Shown in pieces: positions 1-8,789 of a stretch of 64,000 nt of DNA. The stretch covers positions 55,120-119,119 of the forward strand of contig SXIK01000219.1 in NCBI GenBank assembly GCA_005772855.1, read 5' to 3'. The notes under the pieces were generated by a model. It was not told where the DNA came from, made no database searches, and saw only the letters and a list, made by a program, of their open reading frames with translations. The stretch comes from Planctomycetia bacterium (GTDB lineage: Bacteria > Planctomycetota > UBA8108 > SXIK01). The position numbers were made by a program, and so were the translations under genes. Numbering within the stretch: the first letter of the stretch is position 1; every line of letters starts with the position of its first letter.

Positions 1-313
1 GCCCGCCGAAGCTGGAGCCTCCCAGGTCACTGAGGCGCGCGACCAGCTCGAAGTCGGCTCGGGCGAGCTGGAAAAGGAAACGGAAGGAGTCTTCCGTGGC
101 GCCATAGCCGGTGCTCACGCTGCAGAGCTGGTAAGCGCCTTGATCCAGGGTGCGTGAAGCCCCACCGGAAACTTCGCCCACGTCCCAGGGAAACCAGGGT
201 GCTGTCGAGTTCGAGAGGAAGCAGTTCGGCCCGGGCTGCGCGTGGAGGCCCGAGGAAGCGAGAAGCAAGAAAGCAAGCCTGTACAAACTCGGAGTCAACC
301 GAAATGGAGTCAT
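1..313 (-). CDS. Secreted protein, 5' end only (cut by the window edge)
   Basis: This gene runs off the left edge, so only its first 104 codons are present and there is no stop codon in the window. It starts at the ATG at 313, preceded on the minus strand by GAAGGAGG about 4 nt upstream, a strong ribosome binding site. The first 26 residues (MTPFRLTPSLYRLAFLLLAS, then SGLHAQ) are a clear Sec signal peptide. The rest includes FPWDVGEVSGGAS and FELVARLSDLGG, which resembles the jelly-roll domains (DUF1349/concanavalin-like) of large secreted planctomycete proteins. That family assignment is inference from a short stretch. The downstream DUF1501 gene is read in the same direction and ends 272 bp upstream. 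Confidence 0.75.
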   Translation of the reverse strand, partial: MTPFRLTPSLYRLAFLLLASSGLHAQPGPNCFLSNSTAPWFPWDVGEVSGGASRTLDQGAYQLCSVSTGYGATEDSFRFLFQLARADFELVARLSDLGGSSFGG

Positions 314-585
314 ACACCCTCCTTCGCGTCGCCGGAGCCTCGAAACCCATCTGAGGCACACCTTGGGCCGAAATGCCCTCTCCTTTCCTTGGAGATTTGT
401 TCCGGTCCTTACAAAGGCAATCGTCCGATCGACCGCGCCTCAGCTTAGGCGAACTGAATCGGGACTGCAACTGGGAACTCGGGCGAGGGCCCGCCCACTT
501 CCTGACGTCTGCGGGGGCCCCTGTCAGCCCACCCAAACGAGTCCCCTGACGCGCTGCTCGCCTCGGTGTCTCGAGAAGAAGGGTT

Positions 586-2022
586 TCAGCCCAGAGCCTC
601 GCGTACGACCTCGCCTGCGTTCACCGTGGCGCGCTCATTGCGGCCGTTGTGGAAATAGGTGAGTCTCAGGTGATCCATCCCGAGGAGGTGGAGGATCGTG
701 GCGTGGAGGTCGTGCACGTGGACGGGCCGTTCGACGGCTCGCAGGCCAATCTCGTCGGTCGAACCGATGACTTGCCCGCCCCTCACGCCGGCGCCCGCGA
801 GCCACATCGTGAAGCCCCACGGGTTGTGGTCACGTCCGCTGCCCTTCTCGTTGAAGGGGGTGCGGCCGAACTCGCCGCCCCAGATGACCAGGGTCGAGTC
901 GAGCAGGCCTCGTGCCTTCAGATCCGCAAGCAAGCCAGCGATCGGCTTGTCCGACGCTCGACACCACTTCGAGTGATTGCCTTCCATGTCTGCATGCGCA
1001 TCCCACCCGCTTCCGCTCCCGCAGTAGCATTGGACGAAGAGCACGCCACGCTCGACAAGCCGCCGGGCAAGCAAGCAATTCGCGCCGAACCTGCGCGTCG
1101 TGGGGTCGTCGAGCCCATAGAGCGCCTGGGTAGGTTCCGACTCGCCCACAAGATCAACGGCCTCCGGCGCCGCTGCCTGCATGCGGTAGGCGAGCTCGTA
1201 GCTCTGGATTCGCGCCTCGAGCTCGCTGTCGCCACGGTGCGCAGCCGCGTGGCGGCGATTCAGGTCGGCAAGGTAATCCAGCTTGGATCTCTGCGCCTTC
1301 TGGCTGACGCCGCCGGGCGGGGCGAGATCGAGGATCGGCGTGCCTTCGCCGCGCAAAAGTGTGCCCTGGTAAGTCGCGGGGATGAATCCAGCGCCCCAAT
1401 TCTTCGATCCTCCGACGACTTCCCTGTCGTCCGCAAGCACCACGAAGGCGGGGAGGTTCTCGTTCGTTGAGCCGAGCCCGTAAGTCGCCCAGGCTCCGAG
1501 CGATGGACGGCCAGCGAGGATGGAGCCGGTGTTCATCTGGCAGACGGAGCCGACGTGGTTGAGTCCGTCGGCCCAGCACGATCGAATCAAGGCGAGGTCA
1601 TCAGCGTGTTTCGCGACGTGTGGGTACCAATCGGAGACCCAGAGGCCGCTCTTGCCGTGTTGCTTCCAGCTCCGCTTCGTGCCCATGAGGGCGTTCGAGG
1701 CCGTGCCCATGGCCGTGATCGGTTTGCCGAACGATGCAGGCATCGGCTGGCCGGCGAGCTTCTCGAGCGCCGGTTTTGGATCGAAGATGTCGAGGTGGCT
1801 TGGCCCGCCCTCCATGAAGAGCCAGATTACGCTCCTTGCCCTGGGCCGGAAGTGGGGGCCGCGGTGAACGCCACGCCGAGGCGCCGCATCCGCGGTGCGA
1901 GACGTCAAGGCGTCGCGGGTGAGGAGATAGCTCAGCGCCAGCGCGCCGAAGCCGCCGCCCGAGCGAGCCAGGAGCTCGCGTCGCGTGCTGAGGAGTGGGA
2001 TGTGGGTCCTGCGCTGCGTCAT
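586..2022 (-). CDS. DUF1501 domain protein, Tat-exported
   Basis: A DUF1501 protein of 478 aa, related to the sulfatase/alkaline-phosphatase superfamily; the biochemical role is not established. The N-terminus has a twin-arginine signal (STRRELLARSGGGFGALAL), so export of a folded protein is expected. The family hallmark follows at about residues 65-100 (SVIWLFMEGGPSHLDIFDPK), and later GGEFGRTPFNEKGSGRDHN. I chose the ATG at 2022 rather than a longer in-frame start at 2097. It lies one base after the TGA of the upstream DUF1549/1553 gene (TGAGATG), which implies translational coupling, and it places the Tat motif near the start. This gene pair is a hallmark of planctomycetes and related bacteria and is usually tied to polysaccharide or sulfated-substrate breakdown; that link is inference. 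Confidence 0.9.
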   Translation of the reverse strand: MTQRRTHIPLLSTRRELLARSGGGFGALALSYLLTRDALTSRTADAAPRRGVHRGPHFRPRARSVIWLFMEGGPSHLDIFDPKPALEKLAGQPMPASFGKPITAMGTASNALMGTKRSWKQHGKSGLWVSDWYPHVAKHADDLALIRSCWADGLNHVGSVCQMNTGSILAGRPSLGAWATYGLGSTNENLPAFVVLADDREVVGGSKNWGAGFIPATYQGTLLRGEGTPILDLAPPGGVSQKAQRSKLDYLADLNRRHAAAHRGDSELEARIQSYELAYRMQAAAPEAVDLVGESEPTQALYGLDDPTTRRFGANCLLARRLVERGVLFVQCYCGSGSGWDAHADMEGNHSKWCRASDKPIAGLLADLKARGLLDSTLVIWGGEFGRTPFNEKGSGRDHNPWGFTMWLAGAGVRGGQVIGSTDEIGLRAVERPVHVHDLHATILHLLGMDHLRLTYFHNGRNERATVNAGEVVREALG

Positions 2023-2023
2023 C

Positions 2024-4180
2024 TCAGTTCCTGTAGATGAACTCGCTGGAGTTGAGTAGCACGTGGCAGAGGTCCACAAGAGCCTTCTGGGCGCCACCCG
2101 CTATTTCCGCCTGTCGTTTGAGGAAGGCCGCGGCCTCAGCTTTCTCCTCGGCGCCCGGACGCCGAGCATAGGCAATCCTGTAGGATTCTTCCACCTGGCT
2201 CTCGAGACTCTCTGTTGCAGCCGCCCGCGCACGTGACGCGAAGGCGGCGGCCCATTCGAGGGTGAGCGCGTCATTCAGGAGGAGAAGCGCCTGCGGCGCA
2301 GTCGTGGTGACGTTTCTGCGCCCGCAGGTCTCGTGGGTGTCTGGCATGTCGAAAGCCTCGAAGAACGGATAGCGAAGGTTGCGCTTCACGAAGACGTAAA
2401 TGCTTCGACGCCGACGTTCAAAACTGTCCGTGGTCAAGCTCCAACGCGCGTGGCCGTCCGTGCCCTGGGGCAGCTCGGGCAAGATGCTGGGGCCCCCGGC
2501 TTCAAGGTTCAGGATTCCGGCCGCTTGCATCGCGATGTCGCGGATCACCTCGCCTTCGAGACGAAACCGTGGGAAGCGCCACAGCAGCATGTTTTCCGGG
2601 TCGGAAGCGGGCGGCGTGGATCCCATCGAGGACTGACGGTAGACACTCGAGGTCAGGATGAGCCGGTGAAGTCGTTTCAGGCTCCAGCCGCTCGAGACAA
2701 GCTCAGTGGCCAGCCAATCGAGCAGCCCGGGATGCGTCGGACGGTCCCCCAGGTGGCCCAGATCGTTCGGCGAGCCGGCGATGCCGCGCCCGAAGTGGTA
2801 GTGCCAGACCCGGTTCGCAATCACGCGGGCCGTCGTCGGGTTGCGGGCATCAGCCAGCCAGTTGGCGAGGGCGGTGCGGCGACCGCTTGATTCGATTCCC
2901 GGGGGCGGAAAGATTCGAGGCGCCTCGCTGGAGTAAGCGGACGGAAAACCTGGATCGACCTCCCGATCGGCTGCATTGTAGAGGCCGCCCGGGAGGACGT
3001 AGGTCTTCGGTGCCACACGGCCGCCGTCGCCGATGCCCGTGCCGATGGGCATCACGCCCGGGTGAAGCTCCGCGAAGTTGCTCCGCTGGTCGCTCAGGGC
3101 CTGCCAGCGTTTCTTGGCCTCCTCCTTGAGCCCGCCCACGATGCTGCCCAGATCCGGATTCAAGTAGGGGAGGGCCTTATAGTACATCTGCCACTCGATC
3201 GGCGTGCGATCAGAGGCCGGTTTCGAAATGGCGTTCTGGATCTCCTCGGGGAACCTGTCGAAGTTGTCCTTTGCGAGGTCCTTGCGTCTCGGCTCCTCGA
3301 TGGCCGCCATCTGGGCGCGAATCGAGGCGGTCTTCTCCTCCCAGATGGCCATCTTCGCCCGGTGCCGCCTGAGCTCCTCGTCCCTGAGCAGCGGGATGTC
3401 GTCGACAGCTCGCACGTTGGCGAAGAAGGCCTGAAGCCTGTAGTAGTCCTCCTGCGTGATCGGATCGTACTTGTGATCGTGGCATCGCGCGCAGCCGAAC
3501 GTCAGACCGGTGAAGACCTGCGCCGTGGTGTCGGTGATGTCGTTCAGGATCTCCTGGCGACGCTGCAGGAGGTTGCGGGCGTTCGACTCGTCGGGGTAGT
3601 GGCGGTTGAACGCGGTGGCGACGTGGGCCTCGGGGTCTTCGGGCCAGAGCTCATCGCCGGCGATCTGCTCCCTGACGAAGCGGTCGTAAGGCTTGTCGGA
3701 GTTGAGGGAACGGATCACGTAGTCACGGTAACGCCACGCATTTGGCCGCGTCTCGTCGCTCTTGAAGCCCTCGCTCTCGGCGTAGCGGGCCAGGTCGAGC
3801 CAGTGGCGAGCCCAGCGCTCGCCGTATTGGGGCGAGGCAAGGAGACGGTCGACCCTGCGCTCGAAGCCTTCAGAGGAATCATCGGCGGCGAATGTCTCGA
3901 CGTCGGCCGGCTCCGGCAGGAGACCGGCCAGGTCAAGGTAAGCTCGACGCAGGAGCTCGCTCCGCGAGGCCTCCGGCGACGGCGTAAGCCCGCTATCCTC
4001 TAGCTTCGCCAGCACGAAGGCGTCGATGGGGTTGCGGATCCAGGATCGGTTCCGGACCTCCGGCACCGCCGGTCGGACGAGTGGTGCGAGAGACCAGGGT
4101 CTCTCCTTCGCTCCGGGAGGGGCAGTTAGGAGACTGCTGCCGGCCAGAGCCCAGATGCAGGCGATATCAACCGCACTCAT
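2024..4180 (-). CDS. DUF1549 and DUF1553 domain protein, secreted
   Basis: A 718-aa secreted protein with DUF1549 in the N-terminal half and DUF1553 in the C-terminal half. The opening residues (ACIWALAGSSLLTAP) form a signal peptide. DUF1549 is recognised from IDAFVLAKLEDSGLTPSPEA, GERWARHWLDLARYAES and GCARCHDHKYDPI; the CxxCH in the last could bind c-type heme. DUF1553 is recognised from NPTTARVIANRVWHYHFGRG and the GWSLKRLHRLILTSSVYRQS stretch. It lacks the N-terminal planctomycete cytochrome C (PSD1) and CBM-like parts that make many homologues about 1000 aa. The ATG at 4180 is preferred over a TTG three codons upstream. It is transcribed first, directly coupled to the DUF1501 gene. Function is uncharacterised; a redox partner role is inferred only from the heme motif. 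Confidence 0.9.
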   Translation of the reverse strand: MSAVDIACIWALAGSSLLTAPPGAKERPWSLAPLVRPAVPEVRNRSWIRNPIDAFVLAKLEDSGLTPSPEASRSELLRRAYLDLAGLLPEPADVETFAADDSSEGFERRVDRLLASPQYGERWARHWLDLARYAESEGFKSDETRPNAWRYRDYVIRSLNSDKPYDRFVREQIAGDELWPEDPEAHVATAFNRHYPDESNARNLLQRRQEILNDITDTTAQVFTGLTFGCARCHDHKYDPITQEDYYRLQAFFANVRAVDDIPLLRDEELRRHRAKMAIWEEKTASIRAQMAAIEEPRRKDLAKDNFDRFPEEIQNAISKPASDRTPIEWQMYYKALPYLNPDLGSIVGGLKEEAKKRWQALSDQRSNFAELHPGVMPIGTGIGDGGRVAPKTYVLPGGLYNAADREVDPGFPSAYSSEAPRIFPPPGIESSGRRTALANWLADARNPTTARVIANRVWHYHFGRGIAGSPNDLGHLGDRPTHPGLLDWLATELVSSGWSLKRLHRLILTSSVYRQSSMGSTPPASDPENMLLWRFPRFRLEGEVIRDIAMQAAGILNLEAGGPSILPELPQGTDGHARWSLTTDSFERRRRSIYVFVKRNLRYPFFEAFDMPDTHETCGRRNVTTTAPQALLLLNDALTLEWAAAFASRARAAATESLESQVEESYRIAYARRPGAEEKAEAAAFLKRQAEIAGGAQKALVDLCHVLLNSSEFIYRN

Positions 4181-4207
4181 TGAGGTCAAGGCTATCTGCT
4201 CGTGTCG

Positions 4208-4216
4208 AGGGTAGCA
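4208..4216 (-). promoter_or_regulatory. Possible extended -10 promoter for the DUF1549/1501 pair
   Basis: On the minus strand TGCTACCCT lies 28 nt upstream of the ATG at 4180, matching an extended -10 (TGnTAnnnT). No good -35 is visible at the usual distance. Similar TGCTACC boxes precede the DUF481 gene and murA. Confidence 0.35.
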
Positions 4217-4254
4217 AGACAGTCCGTTGGCCTGGCTTCAACATCTCCAGGACG

Positions 4255-5877
4255 TTATCGTCGGGTATCCTCGATTGCGGCCATCGCGGCGTTTCGCCCT
4301 GGCGCCCCGAGCACGCCGCCTCCGGGATGCGCGCCCGAGCCGCAGAGGTAGAGGCCCTTCACGGGCGTGCGGTAGCGAGCCCAGCCGGGAGCCGGCCGCA
4401 ACCAAAAGAGCTGATCGAGGCTCATCGAGCCGTGGAAAATATTGCCGCCCGTGAGGCCGAAAATGCGCTCGAGGTCGAGCGGGCTCAGGATGTCTCTCGC
4501 GATCACGCTCCGAGTGAAGCCCGGGGCGAACTCCTCGATGACTTTGAAGACACGATCGGCAAAGGCGTCCTTCCGGCCTGGGTCGTCCCAGGAGCCCTCG
4601 GCGAGGCGATACGGTGTGTACTGGACAAAGAGCGAGGCGACGTGCTTGCCCGACGGCGCCAGGCTCGGATCGAGCGAGGTGGGCAGCGTCATTTCAATCA
4701 CGGGTCGCGCCGAAGGCCTGCCGGCACAGGCGTCGCGATAGGCAGCCTCGATCTCTTCCAGGGTGGAGACGATGTGCACCGTGCCCCTGTGCTGTGGCGA
4801 GGGATCGTGGCCGGGGAGAGCCTTGAAGCTTGGGAGCCGGTCGAGCGCGAGGTTGATCTTCGTGACAGCGCTCGAGAAGTCCATCGACTCAATACGTTTC
4901 ACCAGATCCCCGGTCACGGACTCTCTCGGCGTCAGCTGGAGGAACGTGACCCTCGGGTCTGCGTTCGAAAGCACGAGGCGCGCCTGGATTTCCGTGCCGT
5001 CATCGAGCACGCAGCCGCGGGCCTTGCCGTTCTCGACGAGCACTCGAGACACCGCGATGCCGGTGAAAATCTGCGCGCCGGCCTTCCGGGCAGCCCTTCC
5101 GATCGCCTCGGCGAGCATTCCCATGCCGCCTTGCACGTATCCCCAGACACCCCGGGCTCCGTCCGTCTCTCCCATGACGTGGTGGAGGAGCACGTATCCG
5201 CTTCCTGGAGTGGACGGACTCACCATTGCGCCAATGATGGCGTCGGTTGCGAGCGTGCCGCGAAGAGGCTCCGATTCGAACCATCGATCCAGTACCTTGC
5301 GGGCCGGAGCGGTCAAGAGTTCAAGGACGAGAGGCAGGTCTTTCCCGAGCTTGAGAGCCCCCCAGCCGAGGCTCGCAAGCTCCTTCAGCGATTCAAGCTT
5401 CTCGATCCAACTTCCTTCCCCAAGATTGGGTGGAGCCTTCTCCAGGATCGGCTCGGCGAAGCGGGCGGCCTTCTCGAGTAGTGCTTCGTAGCTCCCGAGC
5501 GCCTCGGCATCTCGCGTGGAGAACTTCGAGATCTCCCTGTGATTCAAAGCCGAATCCGGGCCCAGGAACAGGTGGCGGCCGTCCGCGCACGGAGTAAAGG
5601 AGGACGGGTTGCGCGGAAGCATGGTGAAGCCATGGCTCTTCAGCTCCAGGTCACGGATGATCTGGGGCCGAAAGAGGCTGTTGACATAGGCCGCCCGGGA
5701 AAACTTGAAGCCCGGAACGATCTCCTCGGTGACAGCGGCGCCGCCGAGCAAGTGCCTCCGCTCGAGAACGGCAACCGACAGCTTTGCTCGGGCCAGGTAG
5801 GCGGCCGCCACCAGGCCGTTGTGGCCGCCGCCAATGACGATCGCGTCAACCGCTCGGGGCAAAGTGGGATTCGGCAT
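4255..5877 (-). CDS. PYROXD2/CrtI-type FAD-dependent oxidoreductase
   Basis: A 540-aa flavoprotein of the phytoene-desaturase/PYROXD2 superfamily, expected to oxidise or isomerise a lipophilic substrate with bound FAD. The N-terminal Rossmann motif IVIGGGHNGLVAAAYLARA (from about residue 13) binds the ADP part of FAD, followed by the second family motif ERRHLLGGAAVTEE. The C-terminus has the conserved FAD-contact stretch LYLCGSGAHPGGGVLGAPGR. Length is normal for the family and there is no signal peptide. It starts at the ATG at 5877 without an evident Shine-Dalgarno sequence. No carotenoid genes are nearby, so a carotenoid role is not supported; a PYROXD2-like oxidoreductase is the safest name. 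A repeat copy (5881-6010) lies immediately upstream. Confidence 0.9.
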   Translation of the reverse strand: MPNPTLPRAVDAIVIGGGHNGLVAAAYLARAKLSVAVLERRHLLGGAAVTEEIVPGFKFSRAAYVNSLFRPQIIRDLELKSHGFTMLPRNPSSFTPCADGRHLFLGPDSALNHREISKFSTRDAEALGSYEALLEKAARFAEPILEKAPPNLGEGSWIEKLESLKELASLGWGALKLGKDLPLVLELLTAPARKVLDRWFESEPLRGTLATDAIIGAMVSPSTPGSGYVLLHHVMGETDGARGVWGYVQGGMGMLAEAIGRAARKAGAQIFTGIAVSRVLVENGKARGCVLDDGTEIQARLVLSNADPRVTFLQLTPRESVTGDLVKRIESMDFSSAVTKINLALDRLPSFKALPGHDPSPQHRGTVHIVSTLEEIEAAYRDACAGRPSARPVIEMTLPTSLDPSLAPSGKHVASLFVQYTPYRLAEGSWDDPGRKDAFADRVFKVIEEFAPGFTRSVIARDILSPLDLERIFGLTGGNIFHGSMSLDQLFWLRPAPGWARYRTPVKGLYLCGSGAHPGGGVLGAPGRNAAMAAIEDTRR

Positions 5878-5880
5878 GGC

Positions 5881-6010
5881 GGGATTCTACACGCCCCTGG
5901 GGGGAGGAAGACTTTCTCCTCGGCGCTCGACAAGCGCCGGGCGCCTCCGGTGCCGATGGTGGGTGAGCGTTGGCCACGGTGCCCCAATCATGGCCGCGTA
6001 GAGTATCTCC
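5881..6010. repeat. Intergenic repeat, copy A
   Basis: This is one of four related intergenic sequences in the window. It shares blocks with copy C: GGAGGAAGAC, CTCCTCGGCGCTCGA, GCGCCTCCGG, CGATGGTGGG and GAGCGTTGG, then a CCCAATCATGGCCGCG-type end also seen in copy B. GGCGCTCGACAAGCGCC can form a hairpin. The ends are imperfect inverted repeats (GATTCTAC and GTAGAGTATC). It fills the gap between two minus-strand genes and has no conserved reading frame. Confidence 0.75.
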
Positions 6011-6089
6011 GGCACGCCCGATCGTGGCCCCATCCCACAGGCACGACGCCGTTCCTTCTCCTCTGTCTCCGCCGTAAGCCCGGCGTTGT

Positions 6090-7190
6090 TCAGAACTCCT
6101 TGCTGAATCCGAACGTCACCAGGTAGAGGGTATCGGACCGCTCAAAGCCCGGCGTTGGGGTGTTATCCCACTTCCAGTTGACCTGGAACGTGGCGACGAG
6201 CCCCTGCCAAATGTTGAACCGCACGCCCTGCTGGCTGTTGATATAAAGGTCTTCGGACTTTTCGAGGCCAGGGTAGCCTTCATGGTAGTGAAAGAGGGTC
6301 AGTTGCTTCGGGAGGATTGGCCAGTCGAACTTGACGGCCCAGCGAGCTGACACGAACGTGTCGTCCGGGGAGCTCTTGTGGTCTTCGCTGAAGTAAGCGA
6401 TACCGGCTTCACCAAAGAGCTGCATTTCGCGGAAGTTCTCGCCCTTGAAGTCGCCTTTGTCGATGAACTGATAACCGGGACCGGTTGAGAGCGCTGTTCG
6501 CAGGCTGAGGTCCTGGAAACCGTCGTGCTCGAAGAGCGCGCTGGCATACCAAAAAAATCTCTGCGTGAGGAAGAAGTCATACTTCATTCCCGCAGCGCCG
6601 TTTCTCAGAGTTACGCCGCTGTCGTTGTCACCGTAGTTGTAGCTTCCGTGGATGTTGAGACGCTGCCGCTCGCTGCGGGCCTCGAACTCGCCGAAGGCGC
6701 TGGCCGTACGGTTGTTGGAGTTGCCGTCGCTGATTGAAACTCCGACTCCCGAGTTGATCTTGAAGTCGATCGGCTTCTTCTCGACGTTCACGGTCCTTAC
6801 GTCCGCCATGGCGACCGTCACGGGGCTCACTGAGGCGTCGGTGCGGATCGTGAGGTTGTCGCCCTGAACTCCGGCGATCGAGCCCTTGAACACGCTGTCC
6901 TTGACGGCGATGGGCAACGGCCTCGTGGGGGACGTCCTGATGTCCGCCACCTCGGCCCATTTGACCTTGATGACATCGTCCACGGCTGCGAATGCGCTCT
7001 TCACGGTGACGACGCCGTCCTTGACATTCACGACATCGCCGATGAGCTTGCTGCCGTTCTTGAGCGTGACCTCGTCCAGGGTGGGCGACGCCTGCTCAGC
7101 TGAGCCCTGTGCCAACGCTCCGGGGGCACAGGAAATACTCAGGACGAATGCGAGGGTTGACGCTGTCGTTTTGAAGATGTTCTTGCTCAT
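6090..7190 (-). CDS. DUF481 outer-membrane beta-barrel protein
   Basis: A 366-aa exported protein with a C-terminal DUF481 (YdiY-like, 'salt-induced outer membrane protein') beta-barrel. The start at 7190 (MSKNIFKTTASTLAFVLSIS) gives a typical signal peptide ending near APGALAQ; a TTG five codons upstream is less likely. Residues about 40-140 form a small beta domain built of two similar motifs (VTLKNGSKLIGDVVNVKDG and KDSVFKGSIAGVQGDNLTI). From about residue 155 alternating strands follow (GVGVSISDGNSNN, RLNIHGSYNYGDND), and the protein ends in TLYLVTFGFSKEF, an outer-membrane barrel terminus with final aromatic residue. Function is unknown in the family beyond being an outer-membrane protein, which also indicates a diderm cell. 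Confidence 0.88.
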   Translation of the reverse strand: MSKNIFKTTASTLAFVLSISCAPGALAQGSAEQASPTLDEVTLKNGSKLIGDVVNVKDGVVTVKSAFAAVDDVIKVKWAEVADIRTSPTRPLPIAVKDSVFKGSIAGVQGDNLTIRTDASVSPVTVAMADVRTVNVEKKPIDFKINSGVGVSISDGNSNNRTASAFGEFEARSERQRLNIHGSYNYGDNDSGVTLRNGAAGMKYDFFLTQRFFWYASALFEHDGFQDLSLRTALSTGPGYQFIDKGDFKGENFREMQLFGEAGIAYFSEDHKSSPDDTFVSARWAVKFDWPILPKQLTLFHYHEGYPGLEKSEDLYINSQQGVRFNIWQGLVATFQVNWKWDNTPTPGFERSDTLYLVTFGFSKEF

Positions 7191-7268
7191 TGTGTTGGGT
7201 AGCAAAAAAGACTGGAATCAAGATGCTCGAGCCTGGTTAAAAAAATAGTGAAGGACAACTAACCGCAG

Positions 7269-7298
7269 AGGGTAGCAAAGGTTCTGACATCGCTGCAA
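7269..7298 (-). promoter_or_regulatory. Probable sigma70-type promoter of the DUF481 gene
   Basis: On the minus strand TTGCAG (7298-7293) is followed after 18 nt by TACCCT (7274-7269), with TG one base before the -10 box. Transcription would start near 7262, giving a leader of about 70 nt before the ATG at 7190. Confidence 0.5.
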
Positions 7299-7337
7299 GG
7301 GCCTCTAGACCTTGATGCCAGGGATTTCCTGGATTCG

Positions 7338-7365
7338 TTGACTTTTCCGGAAGGATCCCTATATT
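7338..7365 (+). promoter_or_regulatory. Sigma70-type promoter upstream of mscL
   Basis: TTGACT (7338-7343), a 16-nt spacer, then TATATT (7360-7365). Transcription would start near 7372, leaving a leader of about 190 nt before mscL. The leader contains GGCCCCGAGTTGGGCC and an AGGACT/AGTCCT inverted pair but no known riboswitch that I recognise. Confidence 0.65.
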
Positions 7366-7561
7366 CTTGGCCCCGAGTTGGGCCAAGATTTCATGTGGAG
7401 GACTTTGGACACAGTGAAGACGCAGTCCTGGTGTTGGCGTGGCAGGAGGCTCGAATGCCGCGCCTCGAGGGCACGTGGGTGGTTCAAGCTTGCTTGCTGC
7501 TGCTGTGGCGGCCAGGGTCGTGGATAGTTGGAAGAGATTTTCAGAGAGAGGGAGTTAGCGC

Positions 7562-7981
7562 ATGGGTTTGATCGCAGAGTTCAAAGAATTTATCCTGAAG
7601 GGCAGCGTGGTTGACCTGGCCGTTGGCGTGATCATTGGCGCGGCCTTTGGCGGAGTGGTCAAATCTGCCGTCGACGACGTGATGATGCCTCCCCTCGGGT
7701 ATGTCATGGGAGGCATAGACTTCAAGGACAAGGTCTACGAATTGGCGCCTGCCGGTATACACCCCGTTACCAAGAATGACATGAAGGCCACGGTGATCAG
7801 CTATGGCAAGTTCCTCAACGCAGTGATCAGCCTTCTGATTCAGGGGGCTGCGATCTTCCTGGTCATCAAGCTCATGAACAAGATGAAGAAAAAGCCCGCC
7901 GCCGTTCCTGCTGGCCCGCCGCCGCTCACGAAAGATCAGGAGCTTCTTTCGGAAATCAAGGAACTGCTCAAGCGGAAGTAG
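7562..7981 (+). CDS. mscL: Large-conductance mechanosensitive channel MscL
   Basis: A 139-aa inner-membrane channel that opens under extreme membrane tension to release solutes on hypo-osmotic shock; it works as a pentamer. The sequence matches MscL closely: the N-terminal amphipathic segment MGLIAEFKEFILKGSVVDLA, TM1 with VGVIIGAAFGGVVKSAVDDV, the MMPPLGYVMGG turn, TM2 (AVISLLIQGAAIFLVIKLMN), and a charged C-terminal helix ending LLSEIKELLKRK. Length is standard. The ATG at 7562 follows an AGAGAGAGGGAGTTAGC region that supplies a GGAG ribosome binding site. It is preceded by a good promoter at 7338 and a long leader, and is followed 130 bp later by a lipoprotein gene in the same direction. 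Confidence 0.96.
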   Translation: MGLIAEFKEFILKGSVVDLAVGVIIGAAFGGVVKSAVDDVMMPPLGYVMGGIDFKDKVYELAPAGIHPVTKNDMKATVISYGKFLNAVISLLIQGAAIFLVIKLMNKMKKKPAAVPAGPPPLTKDQELLSEIKELLKRK

Positions 7982-8111
7982 GCCACAATCGCTTCTTCGG
8001 CTCTCGGAGGCGGGGGTGAGTTTCGAGAGAACCTTGAGTTCACTCGGTTCGTCGGGTACTCTCTCGCCCCTTTCCTTTTTCTGGGCTGGTAACCCTTATC
8101 TGGAGGTATCC

Positions 8112-8768
8112 ATGCTTCGGCTCATTATTGCGATCACCCTTTCCTCTCTCGTCGTCTCTTGTGACAAGTTGAACTCAAACAAGCAGGCGTCTCCCGCGCC
8201 GGAGGCTCACCCGCCGACTTCCCATTCCCCTGCAGTCTCAAAGCCGGCCCTTCCTGGCGCCGCCACCGACAAGGTCAAGGCCACGGCCGCAGACTCAAGC
8301 AAGACCGTCGAGAGCGCTGGCTCTGACCTCAAGAAGGCCGCCGACACTGGCGCCGAGAAGGCCAGTGAGGTCGTCGCCACCGCCAAGGTTGAAGGCTCGA
8401 AGGCCGTCGAGGCCGCCAAGGACGTCGCTGCCTCCATGCCCGAGCTCGCGAACCTGACGGAAGGCTCTTTCAGTGTTGAGAAGCTGAAGGAGATGGCGGG
8501 CAACTTCAAGCCCGAGCAGTTGAAGGGCATTGCTGACAAGGTTCTGGTTGTCTTGCAAGAGAAACAGGGCCTCGTCAAGTCGCTGACGGATCAGATCGGC
8601 AAGCTTGGAATCGCCGATGCGCTCAAAAAAGCCGATCTGACGAAACAATTGGCGTCCAACAGCGAGCTCGTCACGGGTCTCATGAGCAAGCTGCAAGTGG
8701 TGGTGGACAAGTTGAAGGCCAGTGGGCTGGACGTTACGAAGTACGTCAGTGCCTTGACCGGCAAGTAA
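8112..8768 (+). CDS. Lipoprotein with long Ala/Lys-rich helical region
   Basis: A 218-aa predicted lipoprotein of unknown function. The start at 8112 follows TGGAGG and gives MLRLIIAITLSSLVVSC, a lipoprotein signal with lipobox LVVSC; a longer in-frame start upstream would spoil it. After a Pro-rich linker, residues about 60-110 carry A/K/E/S/D-rich repeats (KVKATAADSSKTVESAGSDL, KASEVVATAKVEGSKAVEAA), an amphipathic helix pattern like LEA or apolipoprotein proteins. The second half (SVEKLKEMAGNFKPEQLKGI, then SLTDQIGKLGIADALKKADL) is also helical. It lies behind mscL and ends just before a strong terminator, so the two may be co-transcribed. A surface-anchoring or stress role is possible but not shown. 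Confidence 0.75.
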   Translation: MLRLIIAITLSSLVVSCDKLNSNKQASPAPEAHPPTSHSPAVSKPALPGAATDKVKATAADSSKTVESAGSDLKKAADTGAEKASEVVATAKVEGSKAVEAAKDVAASMPELANLTEGSFSVEKLKEMAGNFKPEQLKGIADKVLVVLQEKQGLVKSLTDQIGKLGIADALKKADLTKQLASNSELVTGLMSKLQVVVDKLKASGLDVTKYVSALTGK

Positions 8769-8789
8769 ACTATCCCTCAGTAGCGCTTG

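Noticed and set aside
4081..5481. A 466-codon plus-strand reading frame opposite the flavoprotein gene
   Set aside because: It lies antisense to a well-supported gene, is Arg/Glu-rich with no family match, and is a common artefact of high GC content.
7338..7571. A 77-codon frame between the DUF481 gene and mscL
   Set aside because: It starts inside the -35 box of the mscL promoter, has no ribosome binding site and overlaps mscL's start.
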